Positions 51,757-60,903 of a stretch of DNA of 64,000 nt are shown here, piece after piece. Within the stretch, counting starts at the first letter, position 1. Each line of letters starts with the position of its first letter. Origin of the DNA: Verrucomicrobium sp. GAS474 (GTDB taxonomy: Bacteria > Verrucomicrobiota > Verrucomicrobiia > Methylacidiphilales > GAS474); contig NZ_LT629781.1 in the NCBI RefSeq assembly GCF_900105685.1, forward strand, positions 1,116,001-1,180,000, written 5' to 3'. The notes beneath the pieces were generated by a model, which was not told the origin of the DNA, searched no databases, and worked only from the letters and a program-made list of their open reading frames with translations. Both the position numbers and the translations under genes were made by a program.

Positions 51757-51992
51757 GTTTCCCGCTCATTGGAGCTAGCCGGACGGTTGAAACTTCGGGT
51801 TTTTACGTCAAGAGCTTGAAACCACTCCTCACCTTGGTAGGCTGAATTCTTGATCCGATTCATTTCATGCCAAAGTTACGCACTCTCACCGAGAGAGAGG
51901 TGTATTGAATTGCGCGGCAAGACCTTGGTCCTCACTTTTTCACTCGAAGGAGAATTGCTCTGAAATCCACCCTCTCATTTCGCAGTCGCTAC

Positions 51993-52760
51993 TTGATCCC
52001 GTTTTTCTTGTACCTCAACATCGTCCTTTACAAGACCTACGCCAATCTCAAGTCGGAAATCGACAAGACTTATCTCGGGTGCATTTGGTGGGTTCTCGAA
52101 CCGGTCATCAATACGGCCGTTTTCTACTTCATCTTTGTCTATATTCTCAAGAACAGGACCGAAAATTTCGTCGTTTTCCTGTATATAGGCATGGCCGTTT
52201 ACGGGTGGTTTTCCGGCGGAATCCAGGCGGGGGCCAACAGTATTCTTGCCCATAGCGGACTCATGCAGCAAATATGGCTTCCAAAGGCCCTTTTTCCATT
52301 CATCTCGATCACCAATGTTTCCTGGAAATTCCTCTTCTCCCTTTTGGTTTTGCTGCCCCTGCTCTGGTGGCACCACGCGCCAATTTCTTGGGCCTATCTG
52401 GCATTGCCGTTTCTTTTCCTGATCCAATATACGATCATCGTTTTCGTGAGCATGCCTTTGGCCGGCCTTATTCCCTATTTTCAGGACGGAAAGACGGTTT
52501 TGAGCACGGTCTTGGGGGTCCTAATGTGGTTGTCCGGCGTCTTCTATGGAAGGGAACGCATTCCTGACAGCATCGAGCCGTGGTTCTATCTCAATCCCAT
52601 TGCAGCGATGATTGAAGCGTTTCGCACTATCCTCGTCGACGGCCATTGGCCTCGTTGGGATATTCTCGGCAAAGCCATGATCCTCCCCCTTATCGCGTGT
52701 GTCTTGGGTGTCGCTTTCCTAAAACATGTTGATCGGAAAATTACCAAGCTGCCGATGTAA
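51993..52760 (+). CDS. wzm: ABC-2 type polysaccharide export permease (Wzm-like)
   Basis: 255 residues from a TTG at 51993. Six hydrophobic segments and the N-terminal DKTYLGCIWWVLEPVINTAVF, which matches the conserved first-helix motif of polysaccharide and O-antigen ABC-2 permeases (TYLG.LW....P). A CTG at 51960 preceded by AAGGAG would add MKSTLSFRSRY-type residues and may be the real start. The ATPase gene starts 5 bases after its stop. Together they would move a finished, lipid-linked glycan across the inner membrane. Confidence 0.9.
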   Translation: MIPFFLYLNIVLYKTYANLKSEIDKTYLGCIWWVLEPVINTAVFYFIFVYILKNRTENFVVFLYIGMAVYGWFSGGIQAGANSILAHSGLMQQIWLPKALFPFISITNVSWKFLFSLLVLLPLLWWHHAPISWAYLALPFLFLIQYTIIVFVSMPLAGLIPYFQDGKTVLSTVLGVLMWLSGVFYGRERIPDSIEPWFYLNPIAAMIEAFRTILVDGHWPRWDILGKAMILPLIACVLGVAFLKHVDRKITKLPM

Positions 52761-52765
52761 TCACC

Positions 52766-53503
52766 GTGAATCCTTCTCCCCCCATGTCCGAAGTCCTGAT
52801 TGAATTGGATCACGTTGGGCTCAAGTACAACCTGAAAAGGCCCATTGAGGGCAAACGGGAGCACTGGGCGTTGAAAGATGTTTCGTTTCGCCTCCACAAG
52901 GGACAGACGCTGGGTGTCATCGGATCGAACGGATCGGGTAAAAGCACGCTCATGCGCCTTCTCGCCGGCATCATCGAGCAGGATCGGGGAACGGTCTACC
53001 GCAAGCACGGCATGCGTATCTCTCTCCTCAGCTTGGGTCTGGGTTTTGAAGGCGTCCTGACTGGCAGGGAAAACGCCATCCTGAGCGGCATGCTCTTCGG
53101 GCTGCATCGTCGAACGATCGAAAAGCGAATGGATCGGATCATCGAGTTCTCCGAACTCGGCTCCTTCATCGATCAACCCTTTTATACCTACTCCTCGGGA
53201 ATGGGGGCCCGCCTGGCGTTTGCCACCGCCATGGAAGTCAATCCGGATATCCTCCTTCTCGATGAAGTGATGGGGGTCGGCGATATCCGTTTTGCCGAAA
53301 AATCGTCCAAAATCCTCCTGGATAAAATCCAATCGGACCTCTCCGTCGTCCTGATCTCCCATGATCCCCACATGATTGCGGGATTGGCGACCCACGCTGT
53401 CTGGATCGACCAAGGCGTCTCCGTCATCGAAGGTCCTCCCAAAGTCGTGGCGGCCCACTACGAACACTTCATGCATACCGGCGAAAAGCCGACGGTGGCC
53501 TAA
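52766..53503 (+). CDS. wzt: ABC transporter ATPase for polysaccharide export (Wzt/KpsT-like)
   Basis: 245 residues from a GTG at 52766; an ATG 18 bases later (52784) is an equally good start. Walker A GSNGSGKST near residue 53, signature YSSGMGARLAFA near 142, Walker B ILLLDEVMGVGD, and the switch SHDPHMI. The DEVMGVGD form is typical of the capsule/O-antigen export class. It lacks the extra C-terminal carbohydrate-binding domain of some Wzt proteins, so it is of the short type. Forms the exporter with the permease upstream. Confidence 0.92.
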   Translation: MNPSPPMSEVLIELDHVGLKYNLKRPIEGKREHWALKDVSFRLHKGQTLGVIGSNGSGKSTLMRLLAGIIEQDRGTVYRKHGMRISLLSLGLGFEGVLTGRENAILSGMLFGLHRRTIEKRMDRIIEFSELGSFIDQPFYTYSSGMGARLAFATAMEVNPDILLLDEVMGVGDIRFAEKSSKILLDKIQSDLSVVLISHDPHMIAGLATHAVWIDQGVSVIEGPPKVVAAHYEHFMHTGEKPTVA

Positions 53504-53538
53504 TTCATTCACTATTCAAGCCCCAACGCCTTATTTTC

Positions 53539-54192
53539 ATGGCCGATATCAATCTCCTCGACACCCTGCCCCAAACCAAACGCAATCTCGCCGCCCGTGC
53601 GGAGCAAAAGACGGACGCCGATCGGGAAATAGCCAAGCGTTTCGACCGTAATTTTTTCGACGGCGAACGAAAGCACGGCTATGGCGGGTACCGCTACGAT
53701 GGGCGGTGGCTCCCCGTCGCGCGCCGTATGGTCGATCACTACCATCTCCCCTCGAATGCCCGCATCCTCGACGTTGGCTGCGCCAAGGGCTTTTTGATGA
53801 GCGATTTCAAGCAGGTTCTCTCAGAAGCCACCGTCCGAGGTCTCGACGTTTCCGTCTACGCGAAGGAAAACGCCCACGACGGCATGGGCGAATTCATCGA
53901 CATCGGCTCCGCTGAAAACCTCCCCTACGCGGACAATTCCTTTGATCTCGTGGTCTCCATCAACTCGATCCATAATCTGCCTCTGGAAAAGTGCAAGCAA
54001 TCGCTCCGAGAAATCGAGCGTGTGAGTCGTGGCCACGCCTACATCACCGTCGATGCCTGGAATACTGAAGAAGAGCATCAACGTCTCCTCGATTGGATTT
54101 TGACGGCCGAAACCTATATGTCCGTTTCCGATTGGCACGCGCTCTTCGCCGAAGTCGGCTACACCGGAGACAGCGGGTGGTTCATGGCCTAG
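53539..54192 (+). CDS. Class I SAM-dependent methyltransferase
   Basis: 217 residues. The SAM-binding strand and loop ARILDVGCAKGFLMSDF lie near residue 75, then VRGLDVSVYAKENA (acidic strand 2 end), IDIGSAENLPYADNSFDLVVS and the post-motif HNLPLEKCKQSLREIERV. This is the methyltransf_11 type of small-molecule methylase. In a polysaccharide locus it probably methylates a sugar or ends the chain. It is 35 bases after the ABC ATPase gene. Confidence 0.85.
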   Translation: MADINLLDTLPQTKRNLAARAEQKTDADREIAKRFDRNFFDGERKHGYGGYRYDGRWLPVARRMVDHYHLPSNARILDVGCAKGFLMSDFKQVLSEATVRGLDVSVYAKENAHDGMGEFIDIGSAENLPYADNSFDLVVSINSIHNLPLEKCKQSLREIERVSRGHAYITVDAWNTEEEHQRLLDWILTAETYMSVSDWHALFAEVGYTGDSGWFMA

Positions 54193-54195
54193 GGG

Positions 54196-54223
54196 GGGCG
54201 GACGAAATCACGGTCTCCCTTTT
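54196..54223 (+). terminator. Possible weak terminator after the methyltransferase gene
   Basis: GGG..GAC (54196-54203) can pair with GTC.CCC (54213-54219), followed by TTTT. The stem has internal mismatches. Confidence 0.3.
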
Positions 54224-54293
54224 CTCTGTCTCCTTTGCACCCTTTCCGAACTAATTTTGAAGCGACCTCAAAAACACCCCTTCTTCATGTTCC

Positions 54294-55328
54294 ATGAAAA
54301 CGCCTGCCGCCATTCTCGTTGAGCAGCAAAAACCTCTCATCCTCGACGAAGTTACGCTTCCTTCCCTCAGTTACGGACATGTTTTGGTCGAGCTCAAGGT
54401 CAGCCGCATTTGCGGCTCCCAAATAGGCGAAATCGACGGAGTCAAAGGTCCTGACCGTTACCTGCCCCATCTCCTTGGGCACGAGGGCGGAGGCGTCGTC
54501 CTCGAAATCGGGCCGGAGGTGACGCATGTGAAACCTGGCGATCACGTTGTCCTCCATTGGCGGGAGGGCGTCGGTATCCAATCTCGCGCCCCTGTCTACG
54601 ACTGGAACGGTGTCAAGACCAACGGCGGCTATGTCACTACCTTCAACCGCTACGCCGTCGTTTCGGAAAACCGCCTCACCCCGATTCCTTCCTGGGTTTC
54701 CTTCGATATCGCGGCGCTCCTGGCCGATACGCTCACCACCGGCTTCGGCGTGGTGACGAATGATGCCCAGGTCAAAATCGGCGAATCGGTTGTCATTGTC
54801 GGTGCCGGTGGCATCGGGCTGGGTGCCATCCTCGGTGCCAAGCTGGCCGGGGCCTATCCCATCGTCGCGGTCGATCTCCACGCGCACAAGCTGGAGGTCG
54901 CCCACCGCTATGGAGCCACTCACGTGATCGATGTTTCCGGCGGAATTGATTTCACGGCGGCCGTTCGGGAAATCCTCAAAGGCCGCTCTCCCGACGTCGT
55001 CATCGACGGAACAGGCAATCCCGAGGTGCTCGAGAAGGCATTTGGTCTCACTGCCTCCAAGGGCCGTTGCGTCATTTTCGGCGTCATGCGCTTTGATCGA
55101 AAGCTCGCCTTGAATACCCTTCCTCTCCATTTTGGCAAGCTCTTGACTGGTTCTCACGGCGGTGCCAGCCAGCCCTCGATCGACATTCCCCGCTACCTGC
55201 GGATGATCGAAGGCGGGATCTTCGATCCTTCCGGTTTTGTCTCCCATCGCTTTCGCCTCGAAGAAGTCAACGAAGGCATCGCCCGCATGCGCTCCGGCGA
55301 GGTTATCCATGCGATGATCGATTTTTAG
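54294..55328 (+). CDS. Zinc-type medium-chain alcohol/sugar dehydrogenase
   Basis: 344 residues. GroES-like domain with ICGSQIGEIDG near residue 40 (Cys zinc ligand) and LLGHEGGGVVLEIG near 62 (His-Glu). The Rossmann domain has VVIVGAGGIGLGAILGAKL near 168 and an acidic VDLHAHKLEVA (NAD preference). The four-cysteine structural zinc loop of classical enzymes is missing. Members act on alcohols, polyols and sugar phosphates. In this locus it may oxidise or reduce a sugar precursor; a similar role has been proposed for such enzymes beside SIS isomerases and TPP enzymes. Confidence 0.88.
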   Translation: MKTPAAILVEQQKPLILDEVTLPSLSYGHVLVELKVSRICGSQIGEIDGVKGPDRYLPHLLGHEGGGVVLEIGPEVTHVKPGDHVVLHWREGVGIQSRAPVYDWNGVKTNGGYVTTFNRYAVVSENRLTPIPSWVSFDIAALLADTLTTGFGVVTNDAQVKIGESVVIVGAGGIGLGAILGAKLAGAYPIVAVDLHAHKLEVAHRYGATHVIDVSGGIDFTAAVREILKGRSPDVVIDGTGNPEVLEKAFGLTASKGRCVIFGVMRFDRKLALNTLPLHFGKLLTGSHGGASQPSIDIPRYLRMIEGGIFDPSGFVSHRFRLEEVNEGIARMRSGEVIHAMIDF

Positions 55329-55365
55329 TACTCTGCCTCACGCGATTCTCCCTCTATCTCGAAGA

Positions 55366-57072
55366 ATGTTTTATTGGATCAAGTATCTAGTCCATGGACG
55401 ATGGCGGAGAAAAAAGCCGTTCTTCGTTTCCGCGTATCGATATCATTGCGCAGCCAATCAAAGCGTCAAAGAAGGTGACGTTTTCATCGCCCTCAGACAG
55501 TTTCGCATCGCTGCGGCACTCCAGCCGCGATGGGTCGAGCCTCTTCGCAAAATTGCCGCTCTCCATCTCCAAAATGGAAACTTTGCCCAGGCGCTTTCCT
55601 ACACTCGCAAGGCACTCCGACTCACTCCCAGTTATGCTCCCCTGGTGTTGTTTCTTTTTGAAATCTGGCACAGTCATCCCGAGTTGCCTCCCGATTTGGA
55701 GCAGGAACTGACCCTCGCCTTCAAATCCTGCACCCCCATGACTCTGGGGGCATCGCGGCATGCCGGCATCCTTCGCCTCATGGAGGTGTCCCTGCCCCGC
55801 TTTATAACGCGATTTTTCTGCCGACAACGGGCAACCCGATTCATCGCTGCTTTGGAGAACAAGGCGCATGAATTCGTCTTGGAATGCCACCGCGATGAGG
55901 CTTTGGCATTTTGTTTGAAAATCGAGCAAACCAAGGAAAAATTTCGCCAATGTCTTTATGGCAAAAGGCACTTCATCAGGTACTTGGGTGTCGATTGGGT
56001 GCGCAATATAGGTCATATCACTTTCATCGACAATTATCTCAAGCTCCAAAAAATCGGTTGCATCCAGAATACGATCAAACCGGTCCTTCTTCTGAAAGAT
56101 GTTTCCGCCGTTTCAAATCCTTGCTTTCTCGATTACTGGCGTGATCACATCGATGTTATTATCGATGAATCCGAATTCCGGCGCAGAAAGAGCGCCTTCA
56201 GCCTCCTCGAACTTTCCATCATGGGCACATCCCTGCTTGATGGCAGCGTGCTGTCTTACTCCCATGCTCGAGCCCTTGCACACGAGGAATGGAAAAAACG
56301 GGGTCTCCTCTCTCTCTTGAAGCTTAAGGACAATCATGTCCGCAAGGGATGGGCTGCGCTCGAAAAAATCGGCATGCCAAGGAACGCGTGGTTTGTCGCC
56401 CTTCACATCCGCCAAGCAGGATTTCGGAGCGAGGACACCCTCCAGACCCGATCCCTGAGGAATAGCGATCCTGCGCACTATCTTCTAGCGATGCAGGCAA
56501 TCATCGACCGCGGAGGCTGGATCGTGCGCCTGGGCAATTCGACGATGACCCCCCTTCCCCCCATGCGTGGAGTCATTGATTATGCCCTATCGGACATGAA
56601 AAGCGACTGGATGGATGTGTTCCTTCTCGGAGCTGGTCGTTTCTTTGTTGGATCCGATTCGGGCATATCTTGCGTCCCCCCCATTTTCGGGGTTCCGTGT
56701 GTCTATGTGAATTGGAGTCCCTATGGAGAAAGGCCGGGAAACGATAATAATTTGATCTGTTTCAAAATTTTAAAGGACAAGGCATCCCGCCAAAAAATCC
56801 CGTTCTCCCGTGTCCTGCGCTACCCCCTTGGGCATATGGAATCGGAGTACGCCCTGCAAAAGAATGATCTCTCTATCGAAGAAAATACTCCCGAAGAAAT
56901 TCGAGAAATTACCGAAGAGATGCTCGATCGCCTCGATGGGAAATGGGTTGAAGACGAGGCAGACGAAAGACGTTTTGCCCGTTTTGTCGAAATAAGCCTC
57001 TCTCAAGGCGGCTATCAAGGCCCTCGTATTGGCAGAGCATTTCTTGAGCGCCACTGCGATTTGCTTCAGTAA
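55366..57072 (+). CDS. TPR plus TIGR04372-type putative glycosyltransferase, paralog 4
   Basis: 568 residues. TPR-like helices at about residues 30-100 (ALRQFRIAAALQPRWVEPLR, LHLQNGNFAQALSYTRKALR). Core: WFVALHIRQAGFRSE near residue 345, DRGGWIVRLGNS, PPMRGVIDYALSDMKSDWMD, RFFVGSDSGISCVPP, FGVPCVYVNWSPYGERPG, then NTPEEIREITEEMLDRLDG. Very like paralog 3 in the KSDWMD and DSGIS motifs, so these two may be a recent duplicate pair. The family 2 glycosyltransferase gene starts 20 bases downstream, probably in the same operon. Confidence 0.78.
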   Translation: MFYWIKYLVHGRWRRKKPFFVSAYRYHCAANQSVKEGDVFIALRQFRIAAALQPRWVEPLRKIAALHLQNGNFAQALSYTRKALRLTPSYAPLVLFLFEIWHSHPELPPDLEQELTLAFKSCTPMTLGASRHAGILRLMEVSLPRFITRFFCRQRATRFIAALENKAHEFVLECHRDEALAFCLKIEQTKEKFRQCLYGKRHFIRYLGVDWVRNIGHITFIDNYLKLQKIGCIQNTIKPVLLLKDVSAVSNPCFLDYWRDHIDVIIDESEFRRRKSAFSLLELSIMGTSLLDGSVLSYSHARALAHEEWKKRGLLSLLKLKDNHVRKGWAALEKIGMPRNAWFVALHIRQAGFRSEDTLQTRSLRNSDPAHYLLAMQAIIDRGGWIVRLGNSTMTPLPPMRGVIDYALSDMKSDWMDVFLLGAGRFFVGSDSGISCVPPIFGVPCVYVNWSPYGERPGNDNNLICFKILKDKASRQKIPFSRVLRYPLGHMESEYALQKNDLSIEENTPEEIREITEEMLDRLDGKWVEDEADERRFARFVEISLSQGGYQGPRIGRAFLERHCDLLQ

Positions 57073-57092
57073 TCCTTCACAGCCCGATAGAC

Positions 57093-58076
57093 ATGTCATC
57101 CCTCTCCGTTCTCACTCCGGTCTATAACCATGCCCGATATCTAGAGGCTATGGTCGAGGCTATTCTTACCCAATCCCGCCTTCCCGACGAGTTTCTTCTC
57201 GTCGACGACGCCTCCAGCGATGGTACGTGGCCGTTAATCGAAGCTCTTCGGCAACGCTATCCCCTGATCCAGGGTTCGAGGAATCCAACGAATCGGGGGG
57301 TGCTGGCCAACGCCACTTCGCTCTTAAGCCAAACGCGGAGCGATTACCTCTACAGTGCGTCGAGCGACGATCTCGTCCTTCCGGGATTCTTTGAGCAAGC
57401 AATGTCTCTTCTGGAAGCCCATCCCTATGCCCCTCTTTGTTGCGGTCAAGCCGTTTGGTGGGACGAGGAGACCGAGGAACAATACGTGGGGGGACTCCAG
57501 ATGCCGCAACACAACACCTATCTCTCTCCCGAAGAGTGCCTCGTCTACGCTCGGCGGGGATGCCTCGATCTCGCCGGGCATGCGAGCCTCTTTCGGACTG
57601 ACGCTCTTCTTAAGATTGGCGGGTATCGGGAAAAACTGCGGTGGCACTGCGATTGGCTCGCCCTTTATGAATTGGCATTCCGTCATGGGATTTGCTGGGT
57701 GGCGCAACCGCTTGCCGTCATGCGGACGCACGCCAGTTCTTATTCCGGAACCGGCACTCGTCAGAAAGCACAACACGATGAGTCCCTCGTCGCCTTGATC
57801 GATTACCTCCTTCTTCCTTCTTCGCGTCCGGTACGGGAGGCGTTCGCCCAAAGCGGTCTCCTTGCGCTTCTCGGCTATCCCATGGCTCGACATCTCCTGA
57901 CCGACCCGCGGCGGTGGCGCCTGTTAAGCGGCCGCTACTTGGGTTTCCTCTTGGAACCTCTCCTACGCACTTTCAAGATGGGGCGTGGAATAGTCCGCAC
58001 CCTAAGAGAAGGCGGGGCTCCTCGCACCGCACCCTCGGCTTTCGATCTCTCCCGGATGCGTCCGAAAAAGAAATAA
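57093..58076 (+). CDS. Family 2 (GT-A) glycosyltransferase
   Basis: 327 residues. LSVLTPVYNHARYLEAMVEA at the N-terminus, EFLLVDDASSDGTW, a YSASSDDLVLPGF segment as the metal-binding DxD equivalent, then HASLFRTDALLKIGGY and WHCDWLALYELAFRHG as the acceptor side and catalytic Asp region. All fit inverting GT2 transferases that use nucleotide sugars in the cytoplasm. The C-terminal about 60 residues are basic and helical and may touch the membrane. It is the last gene of the plus-strand group and converges on an FkbM methyltransferase 13 bases away. Confidence 0.92.
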   Translation: MSSLSVLTPVYNHARYLEAMVEAILTQSRLPDEFLLVDDASSDGTWPLIEALRQRYPLIQGSRNPTNRGVLANATSLLSQTRSDYLYSASSDDLVLPGFFEQAMSLLEAHPYAPLCCGQAVWWDEETEEQYVGGLQMPQHNTYLSPEECLVYARRGCLDLAGHASLFRTDALLKIGGYREKLRWHCDWLALYELAFRHGICWVAQPLAVMRTHASSYSGTGTRQKAQHDESLVALIDYLLLPSSRPVREAFAQSGLLALLGYPMARHLLTDPRRWRLLSGRYLGFLLEPLLRTFKMGRGIVRTLREGGAPRTAPSAFDLSRMRPKKK

Positions 58077-58089
58077 CCTCGACTCCCGA

Positions 58090-58950
58090 TTACTCCCAGT
58101 TCAAGTGGGGTTTGCGCGTGATGCAGAGAGTGCCGCCGCGATGGCCAATCGGCATCTCTGCGGCAGTGGTTACGGGAGCCCAGTTCAATTTTTGGGCGAA
58201 CAGGTGGACTCCCAGCCGTTGGAAATGGTCAAATACCGCATGGGCATTTGCCACGTCGTTGATTTCGACCAGCGCGTCAAGACGGTCCCAAGCCGCTGGG
58301 GGGATGCCGAGGAGGATTTCTTTTTCGTGTCCCTCGGCATCCATCTTGATCAGGTCGATCCCTTCGATGATCGCGGCGATAGCCTCGATCTTCACCGGGA
58401 AACGATCCAGTTCGCCATAGGGATTTTCTTTCGCGCCGGCAATGTGGCTGCTGGTGGTGTTCCCTTTCACGCGGATGAATTCAGTCTCTCCCGATTGCGT
58501 CGATATAGCCTTTTCGATAGGCGTCACCTGCGTCGCCTGATTCAACTTCAAATTGGAAATCAGTTTCTTGAAGTGAATCGGATCGGGCTCGAATGCCGTC
58601 GTCGCAATGCCGCAACGATCGAGAAGGATCGAGTGGAGCCCCATGTTGGCCCCGATATCGAGAGCCTTTTTGTAGCGGGCGCGATTAGCCCAGTAGTAGG
58701 CGAAGATGATCAGTTCATCGAGACCGAAGAGATCGACTGTGTCAATAGCCCCCATTTTGAAATAGGGTAGGAAAATCTCTCCAAAAGGTCCAAAAGAGAC
58801 CGACTCCGATTGACCTTCGCTAAACAGAGGTTTTGTCTCGGCCAGTGCGACCGTCTTATAGAAAGAGTAAAGTGGCGTGGTGGAGGCATGAAAAGCGGGA
58901 ACCGTCTGCAAGCTATTGAGCAAGGCATCGAGCGCAGGGGATTGTTTCAT
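58090..58950 (-). CDS. FkbM family methyltransferase
   Basis: 286 residues. ALDIGANMGLHSILLDRCG near residue 95 (SAM motif), TAFEPDPIHFKKLISNLKLN, and LIKMDAEGHEKEILLG are the FkbM signatures. These enzymes O-methylate sugar or polyketide hydroxyls, and in polysaccharide loci often methylate the sugar. It stands on the minus strand in front of a TPP-enzyme gene on the same strand (73-base gap). Confidence 0.9.
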   Translation of the reverse strand: MKQSPALDALLNSLQTVPAFHASTTPLYSFYKTVALAETKPLFSEGQSESVSFGPFGEIFLPYFKMGAIDTVDLFGLDELIIFAYYWANRARYKKALDIGANMGLHSILLDRCGIATTAFEPDPIHFKKLISNLKLNQATQVTPIEKAISTQSGETEFIRVKGNTTSSHIAGAKENPYGELDRFPVKIEAIAAIIEGIDLIKMDAEGHEKEILLGIPPAAWDRLDALVEINDVANAHAVFDHFQRLGVHLFAQKLNWAPVTTAAEMPIGHRGGTLCITRKPHLNWE

Positions 58951-59015
58951 ACAAGATAAGTAAAGAGGAGAAGGTAAGTAGGACTATTGACTTGTAGCAA
59001 GAAGAAACACCCGCT

Positions 59016-59031
59016 GGGTCTAACTAGACCC
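59016..59031 (-). terminator. Possible hairpin at the end of the TPP-enzyme gene
   Basis: GGGTCT (59016-59021) and AGACCC (59026-59031) pair around the stop codon; on the minus strand a T-rich stretch follows after ten bases. Weak evidence. Confidence 0.3.
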
Positions 59032-60832
59032 CCGGTGTCCCCGTACTGTGAGGTTGGCTGGCAATTCTATTGGGAGGAAGGATCATCTCGTTCGCGATCG
59101 CTTCAGGGCTCATTGCGGGAAGCTGATTTTCGAGCGCGGCGCCGAACTTCAAGACCGGGTAAAGTTTTTGACTCGGATTGATCTCGACGTTGATGAAAAC
59201 CGGTCCCTTCGTGGCATACGCCCCACGAAGTTGCTCCTCCATGTCGATCGAGTCGGAGATGGTCACGACCTGGAAGCCAAAGGCCTTGGCTACCTCGGGG
59301 AATTCGGGGAACGCGAGTCCCGATTCGGGGTGCACTCCCTCATAACGCCCTTCGAGCCACGTCTCCAGCGTCTGTTTTTGGATGCCATGCCCGTGATTAT
59401 TGAAAAGAATGACGCGAATCGGCAGACGATGCTTCACCACGGTCGCCAGTTCGCCGAGACAGATCATCAATCCGCCGTCACCGATGATGCATGTCACGGG
59501 ACGCGTGGGATCGAAAGCCGCCGCTCCGATGGCTGCGGGAAGGGAGTACCCCATCGGCGTATTATTCCACGCCGAAATGAGCCGCTGCCCGGAACGCACC
59601 TCAAACCCGTTGCAGGTCCACGTCAGGTTTCCCCCCGTGTCGACGAAAAGGGCTTCCCCTTCGGGAACGACGGAGGAAAGCGACTCAATAAAGCGATAGG
59701 CGTCAACATATCCCGTCCCAGAGGCCGGAGGCGCGGGACGATCGTGTGGCAAGACTTGTCGCCAATGGACGATTTTTTCCCGCCAGGCATTCCAGCCGGG
59801 CGACGACCATGCCTTGAAAAAGGTCCCGGCATCGCGCAGGAAATCTCCGGCTCTGGCCTGGATGCGCTGGGAGATCACGATGCCTCGGCCGTCGAATTTA
59901 TCCATTTCCCCGGCATCGGCATCGACCATGGTGATTTTCGCCCCGGGCGCGAACGCCGAAAGAATGCCTCCTGTCACGTTCTGCGAGAGGCGGGTGCCGA
60001 TCGCGAGAAGGAAGTCGGCATTCTGCACCGCGTAATTTCCCACCCTGGGGGCATAAACCCCGAACGGCCCCACCCACAACGGATGTGCGCGGGGAATGAG
60101 GTCGAGCCCCGCCCAAGTCACCAGCACCGGCACGCCGATCCGTTCGATGAGCTGAAGTAATTCCGGACCGACTCTCGGTGTTGAAAGGCCGCCCCCCAGG
60201 ATAAGGAGGGGGCGTTCCGCTTTTTCCAGATCGCTCCGCAGTTCCTCCAAATCTTTGCTCGAAACGGCCAAAAACGTCTCGGGCGGAGTAAAACCTTCGA
60301 GGGTTTCGGGATCGACTTCGGCCCGTTGGAGATCGTCAGGAAGATCGATCAAGACAGGCCCCGGTCTTCCCTCGAAGGCCGTGTAGTAGGCTTTTTCCAA
60401 ATGATAACGGATCGTTTTCGGATCGCGGATCTGAACGGCGAGCTTGGTTACCGTTCCGAAGATCGAGAGGATGTCCGTTTCCTGGAAACCAAACTGTCGA
60501 ATGGGTCGATTTCCCTTGAGCCGGTGGGTGGCCACCTGTCCCGTGAGCATGAGGGTCGGCACCGAGTCGTAGTAGGAGCAGCATGTTCCAGTCAGAAGAT
60601 TCGTCGCCCCGGGGCCGCTCGTTGTCATCGCGACGCCGAGTCGTCCCGTCACGCGGGCATAGCCATCGGCCGACATTGCGGCACTCTGCTCATGCTGGGA
60701 GCAGACATAATCGATGCCCTCTCGTCGTGCCGTGGAATCAAAGAGATGCACCAATGCTCCTCCCGACATTCCAAAAACCAGCGTCACCCCTTTGCGAGCT
60801 AGGAAATCAACGACATAATCGGAAAGTTTCAT
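59024..60832 (-). CDS. Thiamine-diphosphate-dependent enzyme (acetolactate synthase-like)
   Basis: 602 residues in the three-domain order of acetohydroxyacid-synthase-like enzymes. The N-terminal PYR domain has VCSQHEQSAAMSADGYARVT, whose Glu activates the cofactor (near 48), then TSGPGATNLLTG. The central domain has LILGGGLSTPRVGPELLQLIE. The PP domain has the metal-binding GDGGLMICLGELATVV near 455 ending in ILFNNHGHG. Known family members make branched amino acid precursors or, in glycan loci, add two-carbon units to keto-sugars. No regulatory subunit gene lies beside it, so the second kind is more likely here (inference). Confidence 0.85.
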   Translation of the reverse strand: MKLSDYVVDFLARKGVTLVFGMSGGALVHLFDSTARREGIDYVCSQHEQSAAMSADGYARVTGRLGVAMTTSGPGATNLLTGTCCSYYDSVPTLMLTGQVATHRLKGNRPIRQFGFQETDILSIFGTVTKLAVQIRDPKTIRYHLEKAYYTAFEGRPGPVLIDLPDDLQRAEVDPETLEGFTPPETFLAVSSKDLEELRSDLEKAERPLLILGGGLSTPRVGPELLQLIERIGVPVLVTWAGLDLIPRAHPLWVGPFGVYAPRVGNYAVQNADFLLAIGTRLSQNVTGGILSAFAPGAKITMVDADAGEMDKFDGRGIVISQRIQARAGDFLRDAGTFFKAWSSPGWNAWREKIVHWRQVLPHDRPAPPASGTGYVDAYRFIESLSSVVPEGEALFVDTGGNLTWTCNGFEVRSGQRLISAWNNTPMGYSLPAAIGAAAFDPTRPVTCIIGDGGLMICLGELATVVKHRLPIRVILFNNHGHGIQKQTLETWLEGRYEGVHPESGLAFPEFPEVAKAFGFQVVTISDSIDMEEQLRGAYATKGPVFINVEINPSQKLYPVLKFGAALENQLPAMSPEAIANEMILPPNRIASQPHSTGTPGV

Positions 60833-60903
60833 CGAACGATTTTTCGTTAAGAGTAAGTTTCCTCTCTAAAAAAGAGAAAGGGAAGATGGGCAGGCTCCAT
60901 TCA

